A stretch of 64,000 nucleotides of DNA, taken from positions 7,871,432 to 7,935,431 of the forward strand of contig CP099846.1 of assembly GCA_030062745.1 (NCBI GenBank), in the 5' to 3' direction. Numbering within the stretch: the stretch's first letter is position 1; each line of letters begins with the position of its first letter. The notes under the pieces are model-generated. The model saw only the letters and a program-made list of their open reading frames with translations. It was not told where the DNA came from and made no database searches. Shown piece by piece: positions 11,439-24,899 of the stretch. A program made the position numbers and the translations under genes. This stretch comes from Capitulum mitella. Its lineage: Eukaryota; Arthropoda; Thecostraca; Pollicipedomorpha; Pollicipedidae.

Positions 11439-12153
11439 GGGTGTATTCGCAGCGCGCGTAGAGCATTCTATTCTTCGTGACGTCACGTAGAATCTTTCCC
11501 GGACGTGTTCGCAGCGCACCAGTTTTTTGTTTACAATTGTGTTACGCTGATGATAATAACTGCGCATGCAAAACATCACCATGTCTGCCAATAACTGACA
11601 ACGGACAACGAGCATCGTGAATCAGAACTGAATCGCTTACAAACCCACTGTATATCACGAGTTCGCATAGACAAAGAGTTCAAAGAGCTCACATTGTTCA
11701 AATGCGGTTACTGGCTGCCGGGCGAGGCAATGTTATATGTGTCCCCTTAGATTCCTGTTTCCCCTGGCAGGTCCCTCCAGACATTGGCAACGTCGCCCTC
11801 TCTCACAATAACAGATCAACCCATTCGTCACTACCACTGCCTGATCCGCATCATTATTTAATAACATTCGTCCGTTTGTACTCTGCATGCGCCGTAACCC
11901 CTGGGAACTGAGAGTTACCGAACCAGTTTATAAATGAAACCGATGCGCCATTTCTGTCTAACTTTGACCAAGTAACGAAAAATATTCTGCGCGTCCGGCA
12001 AAGATTCTACATGACATCACGTAGAATCTTTGTCATTCGGGTCGCTGCGAACGCCAAAACGCGCAGAATCTTCGGGGTATGACGTCATGGATGACGTTGA
12101 CGACGACGACGTCATGTAGATTCTACGTCGTCCGGGTCGCTGCGAATACACCC
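11439..12153. mobile_element. PIF/Harbinger-like MITE, 715 bp
   Basis: A perfect 16-bp terminal inverted repeat is present: GGGTGTATTCGCAGCG at 11439-11454, and its reverse complement CGCTGCGAATACACCC at 12138-12153. It is flanked on both sides by TAA (11436-11438 and 12154-12156), the 3-bp TWA duplication typical of PIF/Harbinger transposons. Subterminal TTCGCAGCG and GTAGAATCT motifs repeat in both orientations, along with several TGACGTCA-like palindromes. No transposase frame is present, so this is a non-autonomous element. Superfamily assignment rests on the TIR and TAA duplication only. Confidence 0.85.
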
Positions 12154-12156
12154 TAA

Positions 12157-12955
12157 AACTACTTATGACGTAGGAGCAAAAGAGGGCAAGGGTACGGTAC
12201 ATGCGATCCCGCGAAAACCGCATACCGCCCGATCCTCTCCCAGCATGGCTCCTGCAGCCCGTCGGTCACGGAAAGTTTCGCCTGCTGCCCGCTCGTCCCC
12301 TGGCCGGGCGCCGGGCTCGCTGACTCCGCGGCCGACGCCGCCCGATAACAATAGGAGACGGGCCGTAATGAAGGCGGCCGGGCGGCTCGTCGGCCCGCGC
12401 TCTCGTCCGCCGCCATCAGGCCGGCCCGCCCCAATTGTCTGCGCTGCTGCCCTGTCTCGGCCGGCGCCGTCCGACCGCCTGCTCCGCGCTGACGGCCCGT
12501 CCGTCCAGCCTGCTCCGGCCGCCGTCCTCCCTCCGGCCGCTCCGTCCGGCCTCGGGCTGGGGCTAACCGGCCGGTCTGAGGCGCCGACGGCCCGGCCGCA
12601 CCCGCTCTGCCGAGGAGGAAAACGGCCGGCGGCCAGGGCAACTGGAAACGCCGCCGCCTCTCCCTCGAAGCAGAGTGGCGCGACCGGCCGGACCATCGCC
12701 TGCACTCGTGGCAGCGAAGGCATGCACTCGGCGATCGGCCAGACGCCGTCCACTTCCAGGGCCAGCTATTCATTCGCTCCAGTTTGGCCGGCTCCGTGCA
12801 GACTGCATGTCTGGCCCGTCGGTGGCCGTGCACCGCGAGTTCGCCGGCCGGCTGCGGCGCCCCGGCGGTCTGGCACCGTCGCCGCACGCTCGCAGATCTA
12901 ATCGAGGACGGCCGCCGCCGCCGCCTGCCGTATCTCCGTCACGCGTCCGCCGGGC
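12157..12955. other. GC/CpG-rich island without recognised gene
   Basis: Base composition switches abruptly to very high GC with frequent CCGGCCGG. Long frames are open on both strands at once (for example 12245-12901 plus and 12887-12159 minus), which is a stop-poor artefact of GC content. It could be a promoter-type CpG island; no TATA box, initiator or coding domain is evident. Confidence 0.45.
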
Positions 12956-13470
12956 GGCCGAGTGATCCGGCCCCGGATCAGACGGTCCTCTGAGTGGTCC
13001 GGCTCCAGGTCAGACGGTCCTCTGAGTGGTCCGGCCCCGGATCAGACGGTCCTCTGAGTGGTCCGGCTCCAGGTCAGACGGTCCTCCGAGTGGTCCGGCC
13101 CCGGGTCAGACGGTCCTCCGAGTGGTCCGGCCCCAGGTCAGACGGTCCTCTGAGTGATCCGGCCCCGGATCAGACAGGCCTCTGAGTGATCCGGCCCCGG
13201 ATCAGACGGTCCTCTGAGTGGTCCGGCTCCAGGTCAGACGGTCCTCTGAGTGGTCCGGCCCCGGGTCAGACGGTCCTCTGAGTGATCCGGCCCCGGATTA
13301 GACGGTCTTCTGAGTGGTCCGGTCCAGGTGAGCCGGTTCTATGAGTGATCTGGTCCCAGATCAGGCGGCCCTGCAAATGATCCGGTCCCAGACCAGACAG
13401 GATGATATCCTGTGGATGATCCAGTCCCAGATCAGACGGAGGACGGTCCGCGCAGTGATCTGGTCCCAGA
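12956..13470 (+). repeat. 32-bp minisatellite with palindromic units
   Basis: Units start with TGAGTGGTCCGG at 12991, 13023 and 13055, so the period is 32 bp. About 11-12 good copies run to about 13345, then degenerate copies to about 13470. Many units contain GATCCGG-CC-CCGGATC, whose arms pair, so each repeat can form a small stem. Confidence 0.9.
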
Positions 13471-14341
13471 TTAAAGATGGCCCGTTTGTCTCCCGAGACT
13501 TTGCCCCGGCGGTATCGGTCAGGCTTGTGCTGATGGCCTGTGGGACGATGGAAACTCGCGACGCCCGCTGCTGTGACGTCACGGCAGTGGCGTCACAGCA
13601 GTCGGCCACTCGCAACCGACCAGCTTTGTCCACCTCGACCACCTTCAGTCAATGTAATACGGTATTAGAAATGTAAACAAGGGGAAGACGCGCGGAAATT
13701 CTCGACGAGCCGGCAAACACCTTGATTCTAAAGGTATCGGATCCACGCCGCTTGGTGTTCGCCGTGGTTCCAAAAACCTCAGGCAACTCACCGACCAATA
13801 ATGTTGCCTTGACAATCTGCTCTCCGTGAAGGGATTCAAGACGCAGATTTCACGGAAAACATTTGTATGTGAGGTGAAGAGCGTTGGTTCAGCAAGCACC
13901 ATTGTATAGTTGCGCCTAATATGGCCCGGAGTACTTTGGTACTGAAACGTTGCATTTTAACCCTGGCCTTCTTTATTTGGTCTTCTCCAGAAGAGCAGGA
14001 TTGTTTGACTTAAACTCGAGACATTCTGAATTCCTACTTGACAGAGCAACAGAACCAAGACGAGATGTCTTTTGGCTGTTCAACGATAGTCGCTTGGCCC
14101 TTTAACCACACGGTAACCAGTCCGTCATCTACTTTTATTTTATTTTTTTATTTATTCGTTGATTTGTTTTTTGTGCGGGGATGCTCTCTATGCTTTTACG
14201 CTTCGCATGCTTTTCACAATAAGGAGAATAAAGAGGATAAGGGAGCCCGTTGAGTCTAGGGGACTTGTACGAATGAGGGCCTCTGGAAAACTGACCACTG
14301 GATTTTGATGCGGAATAAAGGCCCCTGGGGAATAATTCACC
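13471..14341. other. Intergenic, nothing recognised
   Basis: Mixed-composition sequence with short open frames only. No repeat family, RNA gene or coding domain is seen. Confidence 0.45.
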
Positions 14342-15538
14342 TTAACCTTATTCCCGGAGGGCTAGACGGTATGGCCGATTCCCGGCAGGGGACGGATTCG
14401 GCCCCCATCTGAGATCTTGAGAACTACTCGTCCGATTTCATCGCAACAAACGGCAATCGATTTGGCATGACGTTAATTACATTTTTACAAAAAGTTTTCA
14501 AAATTTTGAAAGGGGTGGATACGGGGCAAAAAAGTCAAAATGGGGTATACTTTTGAACTTCTTATAATTTCGTTGTTTATGGACCGATTTTGATGAAATT
14601 GGCATGAATCGAGCGATTATGGATGGGACTTTTACCATTGGTCCATACATTTGAAACTTTGGGAAAATTCATAGGCGTTCACAAGGTTTTGAGAACAGGA
14701 AGACTAGTTTTTCAAAAACTGATTTAACAAAGAAGTTAAAAGCGCTTTTTTGGCTTCTAGTAGTCATGCTATGCTGAAGAAGTACAAATTGTATCACAAT
14801 GCTTGCATAATGCTAGCATGGGCGGTGCCAAGGACAAGAAAAAGGGGGAACTGTCATGGTCACATGTTCTTCAGATCAACTGACGACCTTTTACCATGAA
14901 TGACCTGCAGTGGCCTTGGAGTCACTTGGAATGGTCTCGTGTGAATTTAATATTATCTGAAAACGTTTCCAATCATTTGAATCCACTCTGCTTCTGAAAT
15001 TCCGTTTTACGGCTGTTGTGATATAGGGTATGCGCAGACATTTTAGGTCATAGCTCCGTCACCTGACCTTATATCCAGTTTAAACTTGGTTCACAAGTAG
15101 ACACACTTGTACGCGGTATATATTCCGGGTTAAAGATTTGGAAAAAAATAGCGCCAAACTTTTTGCTATGAAACCAAATTTTTGACTTTTGGCATTGAGC
15201 TGACCTTGCGAAGTGACCTCAGATGAACGAAATTGTATTTGTATGTTGCCCAACTATTTATCTATACATCCACATAAAGTTCTGTTTTAAATATGTTACT
15301 TTTGGCAGTCATTTTCCCTTTACCCTCAACAGGGCCAAAAATGGCATGAAGTGCCTCCAAAAACGTTGCCTGACTCCACCCCTGAGCAAAACAGAATTAT
15401 GAAATTTTGCCACAGTACGTGGAAATAATAGCTAGGAAAAGTCACCAAGTTTTGTGAAGCTGCATCAAAAACTCTGAAATTGGCAAGCAAAAATCCGAGA
15501 GGGGGAGGATTCAGTTCCCCTGCCGGGAATAGGGTTAA
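14342..15538. mobile_element. piggyBac-like non-autonomous element with TTAA duplications
   Basis: TTAA at 14342-14345 and again at 15535-15538 flanks an element of 1189 bp. Its left end begins CCTTATTCCCGG and its right end, read inward on the minus strand, begins CCCTATTCCCGG. That is a 12-bp inverted terminus with one mismatch, followed by a shared AGGG. A second copy of the right-end sequence (ATTCCCGGCAGGGGA) lies just inside the left end at about 14380. TTAA target duplication with CCY-starting termini is characteristic of piggyBac elements. The interior is AT-rich and non-coding, with no transposase. Confidence 0.8.
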
Positions 15539-18500
15539 GTACATATTCGAACTGAGACGGCCAAGTTACAACTTGTAGTCTTGCAAAATGTTTGTGATAC
15601 GCATCGTTTCTCAAAGGCCTATGCTTAAAGAGTTTTAGGGCGATTTCCCATCAATTTCCTCTGCATTTACTTCACCCGACAGCTGACAAGTACGAAACGA
15701 GCCCAATCGGCGCAGGTCAGTGCATTTTAGCAGAGGACTCACGTTGCAGAATCATGCTTTAAGACAGACTGTGGTTTTTGTTAACCAGAACCCTTAACGA
15801 CTCCTGGTATGACTCCGAAAATAATGCTAAAACGCGATCAGCTGTATTCTTCGGATTTCGAAAAAATTTGCCAAGGTGGAGCATTCTTTGTTACAGGTAA
15901 CCAAGCAATGTCACGTTTCGGAGGCCCGAAGTCTCCTCACGTCACCCGACCCTTCAGGCCTGAGCAGAAACCCTTTCATTTGATGGCTTAGGGACCCCTC
16001 GAGAATTAACCACAACCTTGCGCGTCGATGGAATACGCACTGACACACAAGGCTGGGACATGAGCAGGATATTTTATCCTTCAGAGGTCCTTTCAGACGT
16101 AATCACAGCTCCTTGGAGATTTATATGGGCCTCTTGAGCAGAGGACCGCCTGATGTATGAATAAATGCGTGCTATGTGACGCTGTTCTTAACACCTACAG
16201 CGTCAGAATGCACACCAGTGTGTTCAAACGTCAAGTTAAATGGCGTCTCGTGGAATGTTTAAGCGCCGTCGCGCTCTTCGATATGCAAACCCACAAATGA
16301 ACCGTGGAATGAGAAAAGTTGTCTATCTATGCTGTCATTGAAGTGCCTAGTCCCGATAAGTCTGATAAGTCTGACAAGTCCTGAGTTAAGTCCTGGATCA
16401 TATAAACCTGCGGCATATTAAAGATCATGCGAGACTCAAAAAGGATCCCTGAAACCCAAAACCAGGCCCGCGGAACGTGTCGTGAGATATTTCGGCTTAA
16501 CCGTGACCTGCCACCGCTAAAGAGCCCACTGCGATCGCTGCAGCTTCCTTTGATCCTCCCTTCGTTTCTTTTGACCTTTAGAACCAATCGAGCAAATCTT
16601 CCTGCTGGAAAACCCTGGACATGGCACAAAGCGCAGTTCCGTTGCTGTACGTGCAGCTTATTTGTTGCATGTGTACGTACGAGTAGACTGTGACTTCACT
16701 GTTGTGAGAAACCCCGATCCATGAGACATCGCTAGAAAGACGATTGCCAAGATTCATTGGAGTGCTTGCTTAACGTTTTGAAAAGTCATGGCTGTTGCTA
16801 ACTAGTAGCATGAGTCACTGTAATCACTCCATACCTCGGATAATAAAGGACAGAAGAGACAGAACAAACTAATGGGGAAGGAATATTTTATTTCGCGGTA
16901 GCTATAACGTCTCTGGTTCTCGGTGGCATGAGAGCACACCATTGCCTGCTTATAACAAGTAACGGAACATAAAAATTAAGATGTCAACGCTTTACATAGG
17001 AATGTTGAGAAACCATCTCCATAATTTTGTGACATTCGTTTGTCTGTTTCACTGCGAGACTGCCCGCCGTTAAAAGTTGCACGAAACTCCTTACAGGATC
17101 CTATAAATTCCCGACCACCCACTCAGGGCGTGCCTCGATTCAACCTTGTGCCCTCCATGTACGGCATGGCTAATTTTAGCCCAGTCTCATGCGATAAAAC
17201 AAGTGCCTACCACAGGCAGCCCACGAGGCCTACACATTTCATTTTTTTTAGAACCCAGTAAGGAGTTTTTCCAAGAGAACTGGATGGAGTGAAGGATGCA
17301 GTGGGTCTGACGCATCGCCGGTACACGTCGTGACAATGCAGCGCTGATCCATCTCTACACGAAAACTGACTCCGCCGCGCAAAACAAGAAAGGAGTGGCG
17401 TCAACATCACTCGCATGGGGTTCAGAGACGCCGCGTGCACCTGAACGCGTTTGAACATGTGTCTCAGGGACGTTCAAGCCTGTGACACATCAGGCATTGA
17501 CATGGGATGGAACAACTCTGAGGACAAGAACGGTGTATGTTCGGACACAAACCTTGAGCAGCCCTAATGTATGCGCCATGCTCGTCTACGTGGGGGCAAA
17601 GGAAAGGGATGTGGAGCATAAAACTTCTTAAATTCCAGTGGCTTTGCCTGTCATGTGCTCACATTGCAAAAGGTGCAACATTTGGTAAAACACACAACGA
17701 ATAACTATCCTGTTGGTCAAATACGCCTACTGTGTCAACCAAAAAATTAACAACTTTGTTAGGTTCTACCTGTGGTGAGCTGAAAATCGAGAAGATATTC
17801 TGCAAATTAATAAGGGCTTTTTGGGATGCATGATTAATGTTGTCGACTGCGTTTCTCTCGAACGAGACGCATCAATTCATTTCACATTTTTCACCAAAGG
17901 AACTGTAAATTTAAACGGCACGCGCGCTCACGATGTTGCTCATTGGCATTACGGAGTAGCTCAAAAACACTGGTCAAAAAAAGACCTTAGGGCGAAAACT
18001 CCCCCCCCCCGAATGGCTAAACGGGCCGGAGAGTTTTGTTCGTATTATTACATTGGCCAAGATGGAAAGACACTAATACAGGTCAGCTTTAACACGACCG
18101 AGTTAAAATATTGTCCAGTGCAACGACTTCCCCATTTAAATATGGATTCCCAGTTCCTAGTAATAAGTCCTACGCCAACATGAAAAGTACTGCTCCATGT
18201 TGCACGAGTTTAGCTGTGGTGTTACACCATGACACAAACTTAGCTTGCATGGCAATATTTGGCGTGGACATTCTTTGAAATTTGCATCTTTTATACTTTT
18301 ATTTTAAGTGCGTGGTTTTCTTGCAACATTTGTTTGGGGTATAACACAGTATCAATGCGTTTTTGTTTACCCATTTATTTTTTGCATATAACAAAATCCC
18401 CAGAACACTGAGACTATGAATGTATCCGTCAATGGACATGGCAAGTGGACGGCATGGTGTCAAAAGGAGACGAATGCTATGAACAAGGGCAGAGGAGACT

Positions 18501-21500
18501 TAAAGGCCTGTTGGCCAAATGGGAGATGGAAGTAAGATGGGTTTAAACAAACTACGTGAGGCTTCTAAGGGCGCTGCGGTCACGGGCACTGTGCTAAACA
18601 GGCCGGCAAACGAAATAGGAAAGGAGAGTAACGATTTTGTGAGACTGTTGATACAAAATTATGAGGTGATGGATGGTTGTGGCTCTTCAGATGACTCAAA
18701 ACGTCGTTTGTTGTTCGAAAGTTTGGCTATTAATTAACATATTTTGATATTCGTATACATACTTGCACTACATACCTTTCTGTGTGAATAAATGATTTCA
18801 TCCTTAAATTAACATATAGGTGCATGCTTTCTGTGGCGATTGTTTGGGCAGATAGAACATATTTACTTAAAAACAGCCGGAAAATGGTTTGTAGCTATAA
18901 TGAGCATCTTACCTTCCATGACTCGTTATTGCAGTCCGTAAATGGTTCACAACAACATCCTGCCATGTCCCCCTTTGTGCAGAAGTCCCATTATGTTTGC
19001 AAAAGGCATTCGAAGATTAATACATGACATTAATACAATAGTGTTACCCACACAAACTTTGCCGCCAGTTACGCCAGAACAAATCGGCTTTGTCTGTTGC
19101 TCTGCAAAGGAGCAGCTGTTCCAATTTCGTGTTGGTCAGACGCTTACAATCGATACGCAGCAAAAGGTCAAACGGCTTTCAAAAGCAAGAACTAACCAGA
19201 GGAAACCTTCTTTTTACGATGCTATTAAACGAATCCTCTCTGTTCTATGTCCTAGTAGTTAATTTGTTAACTGATGTTGAACGAATCCCACATTCCCTCC
19301 CTTTAAGTCTCATCATTGGTGGCACTACGTATTTAACGAAATGCTCCGACTTTCTGTGTTGGAAGAGGCGTTAAATAACTGCGCACATTGATTGCCTTTG
19401 CAAGGCTTTCTGTGACATCTGAAACAATGATGCTTGCTGAATCCGTTTCTTTTGGCACTGCCGAAAATAATGCGCATTTCTGGCAGTCGTCGTCTTCGGA
19501 AAAAAAGGACCAGACGCCTGCATCGCCTTTAAATACACGTACGGGATTTCCGCACCCATAAAACTACACGGTGCGCTCATTTGAAAGACAATGTGATGTA
19601 GCGGCGTGCAATTGCTTAGCTAAAAGTAAACTGTTCACAGAGCGTGGACGAATTCCACATTCCCTCAATAAAACAGGCAAAAGCCGACACACCACACAGC
19701 AAACACAATAAAAACTTCCTGCCTGTAAACTGCGAGACGAGACAAATATTCCTGCTCGCATACGCCACCAGCTGTTGATTCGAAACGAATCTGAGTACCC
19801 CATTGTGATTGCTGCCGTACCGTTTTTTGACTACATTCGTTCAGTTTTACTAAATCTGCTTTCATCTCCGACGAGAAAACAGCCGTCTGTAACGGGAGCT
19901 CTGTCTGGTCTCGTTCGCCCGGGATTGCCCGCCGGATCTTGCCTTCCGTGTAAGTGACGACAGTGTGGTTTTTCCGCCGCGGCGTGAGCGCAGCACGAGC
20001 GAATGCCGCTGATCGACGCTGTGGGGTTGGCGCCGCCGAACGGAGACCTCTGGTCGGGCGACTCCTGCGGTGCTGAGACGCAGCGTTATTGATTTCCGCT
20101 GGAATGAGCAAAATCGGCACATTGGCTGCCGATAGATCAGGACCGGGGACAGATAATGAGCAGCAGCCCGCCGGTGATAAAATGGCTGAGCAGGCGCCGG
20201 ACCTGGTGGTGCGCAAGCGGCGGCCGATGGCTAGTGTAATAATGACTGCATACGAATGCGTCCAAGTGACTACCGTGGAATCATTCGATGTTTGTCTTCA
20301 ACCCTCGCCAGACTGGATCACCTGCCGTTCACGAGAGTGGTGCTGTGACCGGCAGGCGACCCTGTCGGCTATGTGACCCTACGTTGTCACCGGACTTGTG
20401 CGTGATACTGAATCGATTCGAATCCAGGCCGAACTGATTCAGCAATTCAACATTTATGTCACGAATCAGAGTCAGAATCGATGCGGTGGACAGCGAATCA
20501 GAATCGGAATCAAATTGCTCACCGGTCTAAAGGATAATTAGTGAATCGATTCATTAAAGAAATTTTACGGAGCTAACAACACAGTCTGTATTCAAGCACC
20601 TACATTATTCAAATTATCATGAAAAGACACACACATTTTCAATTGTGTGGTTTTTAACAATCTTTCGTTGCATGGTTTATACTCAGTACTAATCTGGCTA
20701 ACGTACTGGATATTTACCTTAACATGAACTTTGCAATGAAATGATTAAAATAACTGTTGCGATTCAGATACGTTTTTGCATCATAACTGAATCGATTCGC
20801 GTCAGCTGAATCCAGTACAAGCCTGCTTGCCACGGGTTGTACCAATCACTCCTGCAGCAGAGGTCGCACTGTATGGTAGCACCGGGGTCTCGCAATCCCA
20901 AAGCTTCAATCCGAGGGTCCCGAGACAAACGAGCCCCGTTCGAGAGCCGACTAACCTGACGTACACTGTCGAAAGCGGCCTGGCCGTCGAGCGCCGGTCG
21001 TGAATGAGATGTAGCCAGGTAAGTCAGTCCAGCCGGCTCTCGAGCGAGGCTCGGGATTAGAGCCGTTTCCAGAAATGCTTCCCTGCCTTCAACGTAGATG
21101 CTGTTCATCCTCATTCTGAACGCTTTGTCTCGTTTAGGCATTAGATAACCGACAGCTCAGGTGTTTGCGCAGAGGTACGACCCACCATGCGTGGACGCCA
21201 CCAAGTCCAGCTCGCTGGAGCTGAAGATGGAGGGTATCACGTACAACTCAGCTTGCACGTTGTCCTTTGCTTAAGACTATCCTGGGTTCCGACTGCTGAA
21301 GTATTTTGCCTTGCTTTCAAACTTTCTGCCAAATTACGTTTCCAGGGTATACGCGAGTAAATTGGTTGCTTGGTGTTATTAAAAGCCTAACCATTTCGGC
21401 ACAACTGGACACGCCTTCGTCGGTGGGATCTGCAAACGGCCGCCTGTTAAAAGCATGTCAAGTTGCGCCGAAAAATCTATTTTTGTGTGGCATCAGAGGA

Positions 21501-24304
21501 CCCCATTATCAGTGCAGACTACGAAAACATGGAATCAGTGGGCATCTGAGTAAAGTGCAATCACGGACTCAAGCGTTTTTAGATTTGATACCGCAGATTT
21601 GTTTTCTCTCCGGAACCACAAGCATCATCCGACAGATTAATTGCATTGCTTTAATAGCTTTAGAGAGATTATGTCTGCTACCGCGAAATACCCTGTTCTC
21701 TCTCTGTTCCAACTGGGCGTTGAACAACCTATTTTTTAGTTAACCGGTGTTTTATAACTTCCTTAGCTTACTTAGAATAAACTTTGTACTTACCAGCATG
21801 GAACTGTAAATTCCTTTGCCGTTCAGATCGCTTGTCTTGCAGCCTCCAGTCTTTCGTATTTCGTCTTCAGTCTTCAGATAGAACGCGAAGTAAATGTGCG
21901 TAAATGCGCGACAAGCCAATGAGCAATGGACAATAAATATTCATTCTCGTACTATCGACTTTTAAACCTGCTCGCGTTCTTCAAATTACATCAAAATTCA
22001 TATGCTCTCACTACTGGCGACAGACCGATGACCATTTATCACAGCGCAATACCGAACTTAACTGCGCTCGAAATATTCCGTTTCAGGGTCCAGTTCCCAG
22101 GGAGGGCAGATTGTGCCACTCTAGCTGCCCATCGAACAGGTGGGAAAAGACAACAAAGGGCTAGAAGAGACCAAATACAATACACCTGCGTGACTGCGAA
22201 CTGATGTAACAGTTTCTTGGGGTTATGACAGTGGCACCTACAAACTGCCAAGAATTTGTTCAAAGCAGCTCAATAAATCTGTTGAATGAGACAGGCAAAC
22301 GTAGACTCCGGTGCGGGTAGTGTCTCCACATAGTTTATTTTCTTTACATCGTTTCTTTTGCTTTAGCTGGTGAAGATGTTTACCACTGGTGCGTCATTTA
22401 GAATTGTTCCAGATTCATGGCACGCCGGTGCATGCAGAGGTTTGACGAATTCCTGCACTGCAACACATAGTAGCCTTTCAGTTTGGTCAGGAAAGTACTG
22501 AGTTCTGCACATACACATCGCAATGTTTGATCACAATGGCTAATGGAATGGACACGGTAGTCACAATCTTTTTTCAGACGAGTATTTCCTTTCCCGCTTT
22601 ATGTTGGTTTTAATTTCCTATTCTTCAAAAATCTTGAAAATACAGCGTAGGTTTTATGCGAATGCCCGGATGTGCTGAGGAAGAGTCTCGTTCAACAAGG
22701 CCGAACGTCTACCCACAGTTTTTTTATTTTTCTTTATCCTAGCAGGGCCCGAGATTATGCAACGACGGTTTGTGACGTAGGTATGACCATGTATTGCTCC
22801 TGCATTTAAACTCGTCATAAGAGTTGTGATTCAGCATAATTTTGTTGGCTCTTTTACTTCTTGCCTTGCCTTGTATACGGCCTTACTGGTCACGATCTTT
22901 TCTCTTGGTTTTCCGTGTGCTGTCAACCTGATATGATTGAGCTTTTCTGATTCGTAGGCCATGTGCTAACTTGTCCGCGTCGAATGTATATGTTTGCTTA
23001 TGTTTGTGTACGTGGGTGTAAAAACTGGTCACGTGTATGCTTTTGTGTGCATCTGTGTGCATCGGAATCAGTAAGTGAGCTGTTTCAAGTGGCATTGTTC
23101 GTGTCAAGATGATGACTGTTTTTTTTTAATAATTTAGGACATCGTTTGCGTGAGGGTAGTGCCGTGCCTCCCTGCTCTCTGTCTACAGCGGATTATTTTG
23201 CCCATCCGAGGCAGACGACCAGAATCGAGGCACCTTGATGTTCTCCATGGTAAAGAATGAATGGCCCACGGTGCTTGTTGTGATACCAATGACGAACGTA
23301 ATAAAGTAACCATCAATAGTTCTGGTGTTCTGGTTTGGGCCAGCATGAGCATGCGAGTTTTCTCACCAAATCAAGCTGAAAGATCCTTTCCGAGTTATCT
23401 CAATCTAGCCATGACACGTCGCAGACGTCAATGAAGGTCTGTCTGTTTAATCAGCGTCTATCCGTATATCTATATATGTGCGAATGGGCATGTTTTGTTG
23501 CGCATGCACGGCTGTGTGGATGCGTTTAGCACATGCTGCATGATTTCCTGTGCAGGCCACCACAGACCGGCCATAGGGTGGCCCACCGTGCCACAAGCCA
23601 CGCGAAGTATGGGAAGGCCTGCCTCAGTGGTCGGCCCGTGAGGACGAAAAACAGATTTGCCCTGCCAGTTTCTCATAGTTCAACTTCATGCAGCAAAGTT
23701 TTTCGTTAAGTATTCACCCAAGTATGCCATTTGCAGGATTGACGTAGTGGACAGTCGCTAGCTCGTTAGCGGCGACTACCTTTCTCCTTGTTACGTAACT
23801 CACTCCAAGGCCTATGATAATGTTCCAGAAAAATCTCGTGTTTTGTTTTTTCCCCTTTAATAGCCGTATCCCGACCTACGTTTTCTTTATTGCTTTGACA
23901 GCTTGCTGCTTCTGAGCTGTGTCGAATTTGGATGGGAGTTCTCCTGGTCAACCGGTTATGGGCAGTGGTGGAGAAAGGCAAAGCTTCTCCTGCGCAGAGG
24001 CATATTTAGCCGGCCATCTTGAGAACGGACAAACCTTTCCGGAGAGTCCAAGTGTCGGGATACGGATCAATTAACAATGACTTTCGAGTTTCGGCGCAAA
24101 TACACAGGCTGTTGCGCGACTTTATTCTTAAAGCATTATTACATGGGCGCAACAGCGCATAGGGCATGCAGGTCGAGAGATTACCAGCAGTTCAAGCTCT
24201 TACGGCATTGCACGAAATTGCCTAGAATTTCTGAATACCAGTCTCTAGACGACCTTACGTCCATGCGGTATTATGACCGTTTTTGATGCGTTTCAAGGAA
24301 CTGG
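15539..24304. other. Long gene-poor interval
   Basis: No gene can be supported. The largest frames (17821-18183 plus, 20216-19665 minus, 21306-21743 plus) show no domain, no consistent splice context and ordinary composition. ACTGAATCGATTCG occurs twice in direct orientation near 20409 and 20788 within a GAATC-rich stretch. A moderately GC-rich patch lies at about 19.9-20.2 kb. No tRNA or rRNA signature was noticed. Confidence 0.45.
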
Positions 24305-24350
24305 ATCTCTCTCTCTCTCTCTCTCTCTCTTTTCTCTCTCTCTCTCGCTC
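24305..24350. repeat. CT microsatellite
   Basis: CT dinucleotides with two small interruptions. Confidence 0.95.
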
Positions 24351-24899
24351 TAAGCATTTTTGTTCGAGCTTGGTCGTGTTAGGAGGCCATGGCCCCGTGG
24401 ATCCACCTCGATCCACGTTGCTTCACCTGGATCCACGCTCTAACGGCCATTTGTGCATGCATTTAAACGGAACCTTGGATGAGTTCGGACGATTGTCCTG
24501 CAGACCTTAGCAAACGAAACTTGCCAACTTCTGCACTTCCGGAACTTTTTGCGCCTCTGGCAGGATAGGATACAGTCGCTCCCCAAAACCTCCCACAAAC
24601 AAAAGGAACCACATACGTTAACGAAATCTTAACATAGGCAATGACATACAAACCAGCAACTCCAGGGCTGACGTCAAACTTAAATGAAATCATTGTTTGG
24701 GGCCAAAGGCAGCATATGGGAACATTCCTAAGGCTCAAATCTTACTTTTAATGCCTGGGGAATTTCGCCAGACGTCAATATCGTCGTTTGCAGATTGCGA
24801 ATATTTCGCGCGGCTGTCGCATTTCCAGGGAAAGAGGCCTGGGCCACAGGGCCCCCAGCGCCAGAGGCCAAACACTGCAGCCATTTTTGTACTGCTGTT

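Noticed and set aside
12159..12901. Frames of 196-242 codons on both strands
   Set aside because: GC-rich stretch with few possible stops; Arg/Pro/Ala-biased in every frame.
17821..18183. 120-codon plus-strand frame
   Set aside because: Considered as a transposase remnant; no catalytic motif or terminal repeats could be found around it.
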